Below, in pieces: positions 28,265 through 36,986 of a stretch of 64,000 nucleotides of DNA. Both the position numbers and the translations under genes were made by a program. Below the pieces are notes generated by a model. That model saw only the letters and a program-made list of their open reading frames with translations. It did no database searches and was not told the origin of the DNA. The DNA comes from Salipaludibacillus aurantiacus (GTDB lineage Bacteria; Bacillota; Bacilli; Bacillales; Salisediminibacteriaceae): assembly GCF_900111295.1 (NCBI RefSeq), contig NZ_FOGT01000008.1, positions 1 to 64,000 of the forward strand, in the 5' to 3' direction. Numbering within the stretch: the stretch's first letter is position 1; each line of letters opens with the position of its first letter.

Positions 28265-30112
28265 CTATTGAATCCCAGTAATCCTATTTGCTTCTTCAAA
28301 TAAAACAAGTAACTCTTGTGGAACGTCATTTGCATCAATTAATTCAGCCATTCTTATAGCTAATGTTTCTTTGGTACACTTTTTCCCAGGTTCAAAGATT
28401 TGTGATAATTTCGCTGCTTCATTAACAATCTTATCTGAAAACTTTTCCTCAGCCTTGAATAAATCTATTTCTTCAAGAGTCCACAAACTACCATCTGCTT
28501 TCTTCCAATGGAGATTGAGACATTTTAAATAAAGCTCACTTGAAAAACTATCTTCAAACTCTTTACTACCTATATAAAATACATTTTTATCAATAAAATC
28601 TTCTTGGAATCCCATACTTCTTAGGTTTGCAAGTGTTAAACTACAACTAGTCCCTGGTTCCTTGCTGTCAGAATCTAATAATGTAAGCATCAATTTACTT
28701 TTATTTTTCCCCATTAGCCTTACAAAGTTATACCAGCTTCCATTACCTTCTATATTTATTATCTTTATGCCAGATTCAGATAATGTTCTATTAAAGTATT
28801 TATGATATAAAATGGGCAATGCGTTTTCTTCAGTAATACCTTCAACTAATAAAAAGCACCTTTCATAAAAAATGCTGCTATTTGTGATACCCATGTTACT
28901 TGTTACGGAGTTTAAAAATTCATCGATATCACTATCACCACCAGATTTTAAGTACTCAACATTCGAATGACCCTCCAGATTTTTTTTAATCAGATTAATT
29001 ATTTTTGAAGGGGCTCTATCAACCATTGTTAAGGAGTGAGTACAAACTATTGCCTGGATTTGCGATTGTGCTTGATAGGTTATATCCCTAATACTATAAT
29101 ACATTTTTCTTTGTGCTTCGTAATGCAGATTACTATCCGGCTCATCATAACCTCTTATTACAGGTTTGGTAACACTTTCTAACATTATTTGTCTATCCCA
29201 ATCCAAAATTGCCATAAAGAGCCTCTTCTTGGTGCCTTCCCCCTTGTTTTCTAAATAGTAAGTACCGCCATTATCCTCAGTGAGCAATAATTTTCCAGTT
29301 TTCAAACCATTTGTAAAATCAATAATAGGTTCAACTGAAACATTTGATATTTGATTATTATATGTATTTACAAATCCATTAAGTTCCCCAACCTTTTCAT
29401 TCAGTTTCTCCCTCACCTTCTCTTCAAATCCTGTAATGGATTCATGCACAATGGTTTCTCCCGTGTCCGGATTCTTTGTATATAATTCCGACTTAAATAC
29501 ATCTTTTAAAGTCTTCTCAATTAATTTTTCTGGTGTCTCATAATCTGATGAGCAATATTTTTCAAACCTGGGAATAATATCTAATATTTCTTTAGGAGCT
29601 ACTGTCCATTTTTCTTCAACTTCGAGTGTATTTTCATTTAAATATTGTTCAATCAGCTCTACTCTTTGATTATTGTTAACCTTTCCTTCTGTTACAATTC
29701 CTAAGACATCTAGGATGGCTTTCAGCTCAGGTGTTTTTAATTTAGAAAAATCCTGGTTTAACAGTTCATTAGTATAAGCTTGTCCTTGTATTTCATTTTT
29801 AGTTTGATGCTTGTCATATGTAACTTTATAGAGTAAATCACTAGAAGAGTTCAAAAATTTTGAATCAATTGTTTCTGAAGGCGAAACATCAAATTTCAAT
29901 TCAATTTGAATAGGCTCTGTCGGAATGCCTTCTATATAATAAAAATCTGATTCGTTAGGAAATAAATTATTTAACGCCATTTCTAAAGCATCCAAAACTG
30001 AACTTTTTCCTGAATCATTTTCTCCTATTAACATTGTTAAATTGTATAAAGGAACCGGTCCGAAATTCTTTAGACAGCGAAAATTTTTAATTTTACATTC
30101 TTTAAGTTTCAT
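28265..30112 (-). CDS. OLD family ATP-dependent endonuclease
   Basis: A 615-residue overcoming-lysogenization-defect nuclease. Seen: N-terminal ABC-type ATPase with Walker A GENDSGKSS at 30-38, the D-loop region YDEPDSNLHYEAQRKM with VCTHS, then a Toprim nuclease domain starting FLLVEGITEENALPILY (about residue 417) with a LLDSDSKEPG acidic motif. Class 1 OLD proteins act alone; class 2 (GajA) pairs with a UvrD-like GajB, and no such helicase lies nearby. It probably degrades or nicks phage DNA. It shares a duplicated promoter block with the HNH gene. The ATG is preceded by AAGGAGG. Confidence 0.88.
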   Translation of the reverse strand: MKLKECKIKNFRCLKNFGPVPLYNLTMLIGENDSGKSSVLDALEMALNNLFPNESDFYYIEGIPTEPIQIELKFDVSPSETIDSKFLNSSSDLLYKVTYDKHQTKNEIQGQAYTNELLNQDFSKLKTPELKAILDVLGIVTEGKVNNNQRVELIEQYLNENTLEVEEKWTVAPKEILDIIPRFEKYCSSDYETPEKLIEKTLKDVFKSELYTKNPDTGETIVHESITGFEEKVREKLNEKVGELNGFVNTYNNQISNVSVEPIIDFTNGLKTGKLLLTEDNGGTYYLENKGEGTKKRLFMAILDWDRQIMLESVTKPVIRGYDEPDSNLHYEAQRKMYYSIRDITYQAQSQIQAIVCTHSLTMVDRAPSKIINLIKKNLEGHSNVEYLKSGGDSDIDEFLNSVTSNMGITNSSIFYERCFLLVEGITEENALPILYHKYFNRTLSESGIKIINIEGNGSWYNFVRLMGKNKSKLMLTLLDSDSKEPGTSCSLTLANLRSMGFQEDFIDKNVFYIGSKEFEDSFSSELYLKCLNLHWKKADGSLWTLEEIDLFKAEEKFSDKIVNEAAKLSQIFEPGKKCTKETLAIRMAELIDANDVPQELLVLFEEANRITGIQ

Positions 30113-30166
30113 TTAGACCTCCTTTTTGGAGCATTTTTCCTTAGTTATTGTCCATTTCAAAAGCTT

Positions 30167-30242
30167 AATTCAACATTTATTTTAACATAAATTTACATTT
30201 TGTTTTTGTTATTTAAGGAAAAAATCATTTCATTTGAGAAAC
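30167..30242 (-). promoter_or_regulatory. Promoter block of the OLD gene (copy of the HNH promoter)
   Basis: On the minus strand it ends in TATGTTAAAATAAATG at 30174-30189, as upstream of the HNH gene, with an extended -10 (30179-30189). The remainder of the 30113-30467 gap, divergent toward the beta-flower gene, shows only AT-rich DNA and the 21-base repeat at 30236-30256. Confidence 0.6.
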
Positions 30243-30467
30243 AAAATAATCAAATAATTACTTTGATGATTGGCTTAAAAAAACGAAGGAATTTTTTAGG
30301 GAGCAAATAAGTCTCTTAAATCACATTATCTCTACCTTAACTTAAAGTGAGAATATTAATTTTGAGCATTGAATTGGAATGAAATGTAATTAAAAAGGAT
30401 TTTTGGAAACAATAGTAGAATTACACAATTACAATTATTTTTACTAATAATATAGGGAGGGAATTAC

Positions 30468-30770
30468 GTGCTATTTTTATTTAATAGTAAAGGTCAGCAT
30501 ATTGCTAATTTTGTAAATGGGCAGCTACATTCTCCAGGTGGCGAAAATATTGGTCATTATCGGGAACAAGAAGATATATTTATAGATATGAGAGGAAGTT
30601 ATTTAGGTGAAATTATTTATGATAATCGAATAATGTATAATGAAAATTCTCCTTACAAAAATGTTAATTTCGGAATATATGGTAACTATGGAAATGTAGG
30701 AAACTATGGTAACCCAGGAAATTATGGTTCTATCGGTTCAATCTCCGGTTATAAAGATATTAATTTATAA
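30468..30770 (+). CDS. Beta-flower-like protein with GNYG repeats
   Basis: A 100-residue protein starting at GTG after AGGGAGGG. Residues 1-65 (LFLFNSKGQHIANFVNGQLH..., ending SYLGEIIYDNRIM) match my recollection of the 4-fold beta-flower domain, a small repetitive beta fold of unknown role. Residues 70-92 are YGN/VGN/PGN-type Gly-Asn-Tyr repeats. No signal peptide is visible. It lies within the defence-like block and may act with the 61-residue protein that follows. Confidence 0.6.
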   Translation: MLFLFNSKGQHIANFVNGQLHSPGGENIGHYREQEDIFIDMRGSYLGEIIYDNRIMYNENSPYKNVNFGIYGNYGNVGNYGNPGNYGSIGSISGYKDINL

Positions 30771-30837
30771 AAACACTTATCAACTTACGGTGTATCAACC
30801 AAATATTAATAAATATTATTTAAAGGGTTGTTTAATT

Positions 30838-31023
30838 ATGAAGTTAAATAATTTGATTAATAAAGATGTGAGAATAGAATTTTTTGCAGAAACAAGTGAT
30901 GTGATAGGAAAGTTATATGATATTGATACTGAAACGAATGTTGTCCATGTAAATGTTCATCATAATAATGAGGATGTATTAGTACCGTTGTATTCTGTAA
31001 AAACAATATCAGAGCAACTTTAA
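30838..31023 (+). CDS. Small hypothetical protein, 61 residues
   Basis: Reads KLNNLINKDVRIEFFAETS and then alternating beta-strand-like segments (NVVHVNVHHNNEDVLVPLYS). ATG 30838 is preceded by AAAGG. I do not recognise a family; the pattern suggests a small beta-barrel. A terminator follows, so it probably forms an operon with the beta-flower gene. Confidence 0.5.
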   Translation: MKLNNLINKDVRIEFFAETSDVIGKLYDIDTETNVVHVNVHHNNEDVLVPLYSVKTISEQL

Positions 31024-31140
31024 TAAAATTTCTTTTAACCTTGATGCTAAGAGTAGGTTTTACTATTAAAGATGTAAGGCGTAATAACTTAAAGAAAGGC
31101 TTAATCAAAGAAGTATTTTTAATAATAAGGGGTATTATTC

Positions 31141-31174
31141 AAGTGAACCGCACCACCTGAGGTTCACTTTTTTG
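31141..31174 (+). terminator. Terminator after the beta-flower unit
   Basis: AAGTGAACC, an 11-base loop, GGTTCACTT and a T run. The surrounding 31024-31368 has no gene that I can support; 31175-31330 is extremely T-rich. Confidence 0.8.
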
Positions 31175-31368
31175 TTGGTTAAAAACTTTTAATATACCAA
31201 AATTAAATCACCTTTTGTGGGATTTTCTAGTTTATTTTCTCCTAAAAAAATTTCTTTAGTTTTTTAAAAAGTTTTTTCGATTTTTTATCCATTTTGATTT
31301 TTAATTTTGTATTATGACCTTACCAAGCTTGGGAAACAAAATTACTTATCAAGAGGAGCCAACAAATC

Positions 31369-31503
31369 ATGTACTACATATATAAACATCCTGCTGAGAA
31401 AGTTCGGAACAATACGGAAAGAAAAATTCACTCTATTCACACGAGAAACAAACATAACACAAGGAGTATGAATGACAATGAAAAATCAGTCGTCCTTCCA
31501 TAA
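31369..31503 (+). CDS. Tiny ORF 1 of the recombinase-trio operon
   Basis: A 44-residue, strongly basic ORF (MYYIYKHPAEKVRNN...) with AAGAGGAG upstream of its ATG. It overlaps the next tiny ORF by 32 bases. Either a leader peptide or a small DNA-binding accessory protein; I recognise no family. Confidence 0.4.
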   Translation: MYYIYKHPAEKVRNNTERKIHSIHTRNKHNTRSMNDNEKSVVLP

Positions 31504-31609
31504 AAGAGTTAAGAATATTGAAATAGCTTGTGAGCGTCATAATGTGTCTTCTGAAGTTCTTAGAAGGTTTTGGGAAATAAATAAACTGAAGGGAAGAGAA
31601 GCTGAATGA
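31472..31609 (+). CDS. Tiny ORF 2 of the recombinase-trio operon
   Basis: A 45-residue protein (MTMKNQSSFHKRVKNIEIAC..., ending LKGREAE) after AAGGAG; ATG 31478 is an alternative start. ERHNVSSEVLRRFWEIN looks like a helix-turn-helix-sized helical hairpin. Its TGA overlaps the next ATG (ATGA). Confidence 0.5.
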   Translation: MTMKNQSSFHKRVKNIEIACERHNVSSEVLRRFWEINKLKGREAE

Positions 31610-31737
31610 ATAAATCATTGGAAGGAATGGGGGCTCCGGGAAGCCAGACGTATCAATTAATTATCCCGCGGAGTGATGTGGAACGGGAACAAGTGAATCA
31701 CCAAATCGAACTTACCTTTGATAAGGACGAGAAGTAA
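31606..31737 (+). CDS. Tiny ORF 3 of the recombinase-trio operon
   Basis: A 43-residue acidic protein (MNKSLEGMGAPGSQTYQLII..., ending FDKDEK) coupled to ORF 2 by a 4-base overlap. No family recognised. The tight overlap argues that it is translated. Confidence 0.5.
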   Translation: MNKSLEGMGAPGSQTYQLIIPRSDVEREQVNHQIELTFDKDEK

Positions 31738-31796
31738 GAGCGTATATAACATTCGCTTCCAGGCAATTATGTTCATAAAACCTGGAGGTGGAACTC

Positions 31797-31976
31797 GTGG
31801 AATACAAGGTCAGGAAGATAACGGTTGTGGAAGAGTCGAACGAACTAGGGAGTCAATGGATTGAGAGGTTAATAGAACGACAGCTCCTCTATCATTTAAA
31901 TCTTCCTCTTTCCCACCAAGCCGTTGTCTTGAAAAAGAGATACGATGAGAAGGATGAATCATATGAGATGGATTAA
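31797..31976 (+). CDS. Tiny ORF 4 of the recombinase-trio operon
   Basis: A 59-residue protein from GTG 31797 behind TGGAGGTGG (GTG 31788 lies within that site). WIERLIERQLLYHLNLP is a likely amphipathic helix. It overlaps the first recombinase of the trio by 14 bases, so it is probably an accessory of recombination. Confidence 0.5.
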   Translation: MEYKVRKITVVEESNELGSQWIERLIERQLLYHLNLPLSHQAVVLKKRYDEKDESYEMD

Positions 31977-33384
31977 AGAAGAGCCAACCACAAAAGTAAA
32001 TGTTTTCCTAAGGAGAGTCAGTACAGACAATCAAAGTCTGGAGATGCAGCTTGCTGCTGATGAGCAATACAGAGCGAAACTCGCTGAGGATGAATACATT
32101 GAACTGAATGAGTTAGGAGTTTCAGCTAATAAAGTGAAACTCCGGGACCGTGAGCAAATGGTTAAGCTTATCTCACTCATTGAGAGAAAGGAAGTTAACA
32201 CCATTTATGTTTACGACCGGAGCCGGTTAACGAGAAGTTTTTATGAATATTTGGAGCTTGTGGATTTGTTTGTATCCAATAATGTCGAGGTAATCTTTAC
32301 CTCTACGGACGCTGGATATTTCCCATTCAGTTATGACTTTTTAATTGAAGGTTTCAACGGTGTTTTAATTGAGGAAGAAGGGAAAGGCATTTCCCGCCGG
32401 GTTCTCGATAATCACAGAAAGCTGCCTCCTAAAAAATTTGGCTACGACGTCTTATATGAACATGGTACAAAGGAATACGTGGCAAAGCCTGAACTGCGTG
32501 AAAGTATTTTTGCTCTTTATCAAGCTGCAAAGAAAGTTGAGGGACACAAGGATTATGCGGAGTTCTTACTTAGACAATCAAAGCACTTAAAAAAAGAGGT
32601 TTCTGATATTGCTCGAATTCTTGCAGACCCCTTTTATACAGGAAGTGAAATTTACGGCAAACGGTTTTCAAGATTAGCGTATGTGGAGGAAATAATAGGT
32701 GTAGACGATTTTAAAGAAGTGCAAGGAATTATAAAACCTTATCAAAGAGTTCTTCAAGAGAACATCGAGGAACGGACTAATGAGAATTTGCTTCCCCCAA
32801 TGTGTGGTATTTGTAAAAAGCAGATGCGGTATCGAAAAAGTAAGGTCGGGGAATCGGGAACCTACACGTGTAGGGGAAAAGGTCACAGTAAAGTTGAGGT
32901 TAATGTAGATAGCTATAATGAGATGCTTATAAAATATGCCTCTCTGATGATTAACTCTTTAAAAACCGAGCAAATGGATAAGAAAGCTGGTGCGTTGGTA
33001 AAAAGAATGATACAAAAATTCTCTGAACAAATAATAGCTCTGGATAATAAAGTTAAAGAGTTAGAGATTCAAATTGCCACTGGACCGCCAGACAAAATCA
33101 TGAATCTTATTAATTTCGAAGGTGAACTAAATGAGCTTTCAGCTGCCAAAGTTAAAAGGAAGCAGCTTAGAGAAAATAAGCTTCTTTTAGAGAACTATGA
33201 ACTAAATATTAAACAGCTAACTTCCAAGGTCCAGAACCAGGTTAATGATACGGAACTGTTTCACCTGATTCCTTCTGTGGTTAAAAGTTGCTACATTCAC
33301 CATACTACGGCAGAGCTTAACTTTTACTACAATGATTACCTTGACACAAACAAACTTAAAAGGATGGTATTCGATGGCAGATAA
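31963..33384 (+). CDS. Large serine recombinase, trio member 1
   Basis: A resolvase/integrase of about 473 residues. Seen: catalytic FLRRVSTDNQS (Ser about 20), YDRSRLTRSFYEYLELVD, a recombinase domain with ADPFYTGSEIYGK, a zinc ribbon CGICKKQMRYRK with a second Cys/His pair, and a C-terminal coiled coil (330-430). I chose ATG 31963 because GAGAAGG lies 8-9 bases upstream; ATG 31945 and 31954 are possible. It overlaps ORF 4 and trio member 2, so the three recombinases are probably co-translated. The catalytic domain diverges from the element integrase. Confidence 0.85.
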   Translation: MRWIKEEPTTKVNVFLRRVSTDNQSLEMQLAADEQYRAKLAEDEYIELNELGVSANKVKLRDREQMVKLISLIERKEVNTIYVYDRSRLTRSFYEYLELVDLFVSNNVEVIFTSTDAGYFPFSYDFLIEGFNGVLIEEEGKGISRRVLDNHRKLPPKKFGYDVLYEHGTKEYVAKPELRESIFALYQAAKKVEGHKDYAEFLLRQSKHLKKEVSDIARILADPFYTGSEIYGKRFSRLAYVEEIIGVDDFKEVQGIIKPYQRVLQENIEERTNENLLPPMCGICKKQMRYRKSKVGESGTYTCRGKGHSKVEVNVDSYNEMLIKYASLMINSLKTEQMDKKAGALVKRMIQKFSEQIIALDNKVKELEIQIATGPPDKIMNLINFEGELNELSAAKVKRKQLRENKLLLENYELNIKQLTSKVQNQVNDTELFHLIPSVVKSCYIHHTTAELNFYYNDYLDTNKLKRMVFDGR

Positions 33385-34876
33385 TAATCAAAACAATAAG
33401 CGAATGAAACGGCTAGCAGTAGCATCAGTTCGCCGGTCTTCACAGAATCAAGAAGGAAACAATTCTTTTGAAATACAGAAGATGGCTATTAAAGACTTAG
33501 CTGAAAGTAAAGGTTACTATATTCCTGATGTTTTTATTTTTGAAGATGATGGAGTAAGTGCCTATAAAAAGAAAGCTAGTCGCCGTTCCGGCTTGCAAAA
33601 AATGAAGAGAAAAATAATAGAAGAAGATATAGAAGCTGTGTTTTTCTACGACTTCTCAAGAATTGACAGGATGATTTATTCTTTTGTTTCAGAATTTTAC
33701 TATGATGTCATTGCTATAAAACCGCATCTAAAGTTTTTCACGACCACAAGCCAGAATGAATGGTCGCCATCTGATTTGGATGTGAAATTACAGCTAATAA
33801 TTGCCAATGCTGAATCCGGAGCGAAATCAATAAGGGCATTAGATTCACAAGGAAAGGATTTGAAAAGTTCAAAGCGTCCTGGTTCAAAAGCTCCTTTTGG
33901 GTTCAAATTAATTAATAAAGAATTATCTGAAACTGAGGAAGCTCCTATTGTCTTACTCATTTTCCACCTGGCGGCATGGGGACATAGCGTGAATAAAATA
34001 GCCAATATTCTAAATGATGCTAATATTCCATCTCCTTCAGGCGGGTGTTGGAGAGGAAATACGGTCCATAATATCTTAAACAATAAAGTTTATCAGGGTG
34101 GACATTTCAGCTGGAATTTTAAAAACAGACGTAGGAATAATGCAAAAAGTAACGAGATTATAAAAAGCAATCACCAGAGAATAGTTCCCAACGTCCTTTA
34201 TTATCTTATTGATGGAAACCGGAAGCTTAAAAGTATATATAACAAGCTGGATACTCCATTTATCTTTAGTGGATTACTTCGTTGCCATAGTTGTGGGAAC
34301 TTGCTGCAACACCGGAATTTCTCAACTAAGAAAAGTAAAAAGCAATATGACTACATGAAGTACCAGTGTAAATCCTGTTCCTATGAGATGGATATGGAAA
34401 CAGTCAACCAAACACTAGTTACTCAGGTAGAAAACAAACTTGCTTTATCGCTGAAACTAAATAAAGAGTTTGTACAAGAAGAACTTATCATTTATAGAGA
34501 GAAACTCAATACAAAGATAAAGACACTGGAATCACAAATTCGCCTGATTGAAGCAAATGGTGAAGTTGCTTGCCAAAAAAACAACTCTCTTTCAAGTATT
34601 TTCAGGAATGCTAAGGACCACTTTAACAACCAAGTTCATATACTACAAAACTCCATTCATGAGATTAGTATTCTTCTGGAACCGGAAGAAGTGCAAACCT
34701 TTATGAAAGCTTTTCAGGACTTAAAATTAAACCAATTTGAAAAAACAGAGCAAAGAGTTCTGCTGTTAAATTTCATAAAAGAAATCACCGTAATTAAGGA
34801 AAAAGATAATAAGTTTACATTTGATATTGTTTTTAAAATGAATCCTGTACAAACCGTGACGAACATCATTGGATAG
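33374..34876 (+). CDS. Large serine recombinase, trio member 2
   Basis: A 500-residue serine recombinase. Seen: VASVRRSSQNQEGNNS with the catalytic Ser, FYDFSRIDRMIYSFVSEFYY, NDANIPSPSGGCWRGNTVHN (recombinase domain), a zinc ribbon CHSCGNLLQHR plus CKSC, and a coiled coil toward the C-terminus. ATG 33374 follows AAAAGGA and overlaps member 1 by 11 bases. The stop lies inside the first copy of a TCGAAC repeat array that fills the gap to member 3. Confidence 0.85.
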   Translation: MADNNQNNKRMKRLAVASVRRSSQNQEGNNSFEIQKMAIKDLAESKGYYIPDVFIFEDDGVSAYKKKASRRSGLQKMKRKIIEEDIEAVFFYDFSRIDRMIYSFVSEFYYDVIAIKPHLKFFTTTSQNEWSPSDLDVKLQLIIANAESGAKSIRALDSQGKDLKSSKRPGSKAPFGFKLINKELSETEEAPIVLLIFHLAAWGHSVNKIANILNDANIPSPSGGCWRGNTVHNILNNKVYQGGHFSWNFKNRRRNNAKSNEIIKSNHQRIVPNVLYYLIDGNRKLKSIYNKLDTPFIFSGLLRCHSCGNLLQHRNFSTKKSKKQYDYMKYQCKSCSYEMDMETVNQTLVTQVENKLALSLKLNKEFVQEELIIYREKLNTKIKTLESQIRLIEANGEVACQKNNSLSSIFRNAKDHFNNQVHILQNSIHEISILLEPEEVQTFMKAFQDLKLNQFEKTEQRVLLLNFIKEITVIKEKDNKFTFDIVFKMNPVQTVTNIIG

Positions 34877-35088
34877 AGAATCGAACCATTCTCTTATAAA
34901 TTGGATAGAAAATCGAACGTCGGTTAGTTACAGGGAATCCAACCACACACCAAGGGTAGAACTTTTACTGAATAAGCCTAGTCAGATTAGCATTCCTTTT
35001 TAGACAGTTCGATTTTCCATTCAAGTTGCCATGGCTATTTGAATAGTAAATCGAACGCTTAATAGTCATTATGGACAGAATATCGAAC
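34869..35088 (+). repeat. Array of about five TCGAAC repeats between recombinase genes
   Basis: Copies at 34869-34887 (TTGGATAGAGAATCGAACC), 34901-34919 (TTGGATAGAAAATCGAACG), 35039-35057 (TTGAATAGTAAATCGAACG) and 35070-35088 (ATGGACAGAATATCGAACT), plus an inverted copy at 35007-35024. A degenerate copy may lie at 34930-34945. Spacing is irregular, unlike a CRISPR. The likely role is binding sites for one or more of the trio recombinases, or an operator for the downstream genes. Confidence 0.7.
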
Positions 35089-35129
35089 TTATAATCATTA
35101 CATACATATATAATTTGGGGGAGAAGAAA

Positions 35130-35270
35130 ATGAGAACAGAAAAGCACTTTAGACAAAAAGCAGGAACATTTGAGGGAGTTTTAAAACACTTGATAGACAC
35201 CAAAATAGATGACTTTATCCATTCCAAGACAAATCAAGCGAAAGCGAGGAACGGTATTCATGAGCTATAG
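35130..35270 (+). CDS. Tiny ORF upstream of trio member 3
   Basis: A 46-residue basic protein (MRTEKHFRQKAGTFEGVLKH...) after GGGGGAG. It overlaps the recombinase start by 11 bases, as tiny ORF 4 overlaps trio member 1. No family recognised. Confidence 0.5.
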   Translation: MRTEKHFRQKAGTFEGVLKHLIDTKIDDFIHSKTNQAKARNGIHEL

Positions 35271-36753
35271 AGTTGGAGCATTCGTACGAGTATCAACGGA
35301 CAGATTAGAACAGCATTCTTCATTAGAGAACCAGAGGGAGCTTATTGAAGAATATATTGAAGAAAAAGGATGGAGTTTAAAGAAACTATATATTGGACCG
35401 GAATCCGGGACAAAGTTAAATTCTTCTATGAAGGAACTCTTAGAGGATATTGAGAATAAAAGAATTGATATCCTGCTTGTAAAAGATTTATTCCGTCTGG
35501 CACGGAATGCTGAATTATCACACAGAGTGAAAAATGAAGCTGACAAAAATGGGATACATATTGTTACACTTAACAATTTAGTTAATACAATGGAAGGTAA
35601 TGACCGATGGTATGGGCTATATTCTATGTTTGCACAAATGGAATCAGAGAATACAAGTGAGAAGATTAAATTCATTTTTAAGAAAAAAATGGCGCAGGGT
35701 AAGTTTATTAATTCTACTCCACCTTATGGTTATCGTATTGAAGACCAAAAACTCTATATAAGAGAAGATGATACTCCTAAAGTGGTTCGGCGGATTTATC
35801 ATGACTATTTGAATGGAGCTAGCCCTAAAGCTATTGCTGACAAATTAACAACTGAAGGGGTGCCGACTCCTGCACAGGTAAACAACCGAAAGAATGCAGG
35901 TCTTAAATGGCAAGAGAATACAGTGAGAGGAATGCTGTTGAACCGCCACTATATTGGAACAGTGGTTCAGGGGAGAACTACGACCATTAGTATAACCACC
36001 ACGAAAAGAAAACAACTTTCTGAAGAAGACCAATATATTGTAGAAGATGTGCATGAACCTATCATAAGTAAGGAACTATTTAATATGGTTCAGGACTCTA
36101 TGCTGAAAAGGAAACGCAATCATACTGTATCTAAGAAACAAATTTTTTCTAACCTTTGTTTTTGCGCAGATTGTGGGACTGGAATGTGGTATCGGAAAAA
36201 CAGAAAAGGCTATATCTGCGGGAAGCACGCAGACCAAGGAAATAAGGGCTGTAAATCTCACCTTATTAAAGAAGCCTCCCTCCTGAATATTATTAAGTCT
36301 GACTTTCAAGCCTTCACAAGCAGTATAGATAAAGCAGTAATCAAGAAGGAACTTCATAAAAAAATAGCAAACCACTTAAGGCAATACGAGCAGGAAATCA
36401 ACAAGGTAAAGGCAAGCATCGAAGTTAGGAATAATAGAAAAGTAGAATTTCTTACCTTGTACGTTGAGAAGCAAATGGACCAGGAATCATGTACTGCTGC
36501 AATCGACAAAGCAAAAGAAGAAATTAACATTTTCGAAAAGGAATTAGAAAAATTGCAAAATGGTCAGGAGCAAAATAACATTGACCAGCAAAACCTTGAA
36601 AGAGATTTTGTTGACTTCTTATTCGCTGGTCAGACTGCCATGGAAATTGTCCACAGAATTATCGACAAAATTGAAGTCCAGGAAGACGGAACACCAAAGA
36701 TTTATTATAGCTTTGAGGAACCGAGCGAACAAAGAATAAACACTGCTTCATAA
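35260..36753 (+). CDS. Large serine recombinase, trio member 3
   Basis: A 497-residue protein closely related to the element integrase at 24370. Shared features: FVRVSTDR (Ser12), PESGTKLNSS, LFRLARNAELSHRVK, MAQGKFINSTPPYGYRI, the zinc-ribbon start FCADCGTGMWYRKN followed by GYICG, and the coiled coil near 380-460. ATG 35260 follows GAGGA. Both may recognise related att sites, which could explain stacked integrations at rlmCD. Confidence 0.87.
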   Translation: MSYRVGAFVRVSTDRLEQHSSLENQRELIEEYIEEKGWSLKKLYIGPESGTKLNSSMKELLEDIENKRIDILLVKDLFRLARNAELSHRVKNEADKNGIHIVTLNNLVNTMEGNDRWYGLYSMFAQMESENTSEKIKFIFKKKMAQGKFINSTPPYGYRIEDQKLYIREDDTPKVVRRIYHDYLNGASPKAIADKLTTEGVPTPAQVNNRKNAGLKWQENTVRGMLLNRHYIGTVVQGRTTTISITTTKRKQLSEEDQYIVEDVHEPIISKELFNMVQDSMLKRKRNHTVSKKQIFSNLCFCADCGTGMWYRKNRKGYICGKHADQGNKGCKSHLIKEASLLNIIKSDFQAFTSSIDKAVIKKELHKKIANHLRQYEQEINKVKASIEVRNNRKVEFLTLYVEKQMDQESCTAAIDKAKEEINIFEKELEKLQNGQEQNNIDQQNLERDFVDFLFAGQTAMEIVHRIIDKIEVQEDGTPKIYYSFEEPSEQRINTAS

Positions 36754-36777
36754 CACGAGCTTAGGCTCGTGTTTTTC
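36753..36777 (+). terminator. Terminator of the recombinase-trio operon
   Basis: ACACGAGC, loop TTAG, GCTCGTGT and a short T run, starting at the stop codon of trio member 3. Confidence 0.85.
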
Positions 36778-36948
36778 ATTTAAGATATTTTGTCTTAATA
36801 ACCCTTCCTTAGAAATTACGGTACGACTGACAAAGAAGGAGACCCTCTATTGTTACACTTTTATCTTTAGTACTTCCAATTAAAAATACGGGAGGACTTA
36901 TTAAGTAGTTCTGTTTCGGTGGAGAAACATTTAAAATAGCACACTAAT

Positions 36949-36986
36949 TAACAGACCAAATATGCGATTTGGTCTGTTATTTTTCC
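36949..36986 (+). terminator. Orphan terminator hairpin
   Basis: TAACAGACCAAA, a 7-base loop, TTTGGTCTGTTA and a T run. No gene lies between it and the previous terminator, so 36778-36948 may hold the remnant of a lost gene or a short untranslated RNA. Confidence 0.7.

Noticed and set aside
30690-30760. DNA-level tandem repeat in the GNYG region
   Set aside because: The repetition follows from the protein sequence of a supported gene and is too short to be a separate feature.
34869-35088. CRISPR array
   Set aside because: The repeats vary, are about 19 bases long, irregularly spaced and partly inverted, and no cas gene is present.
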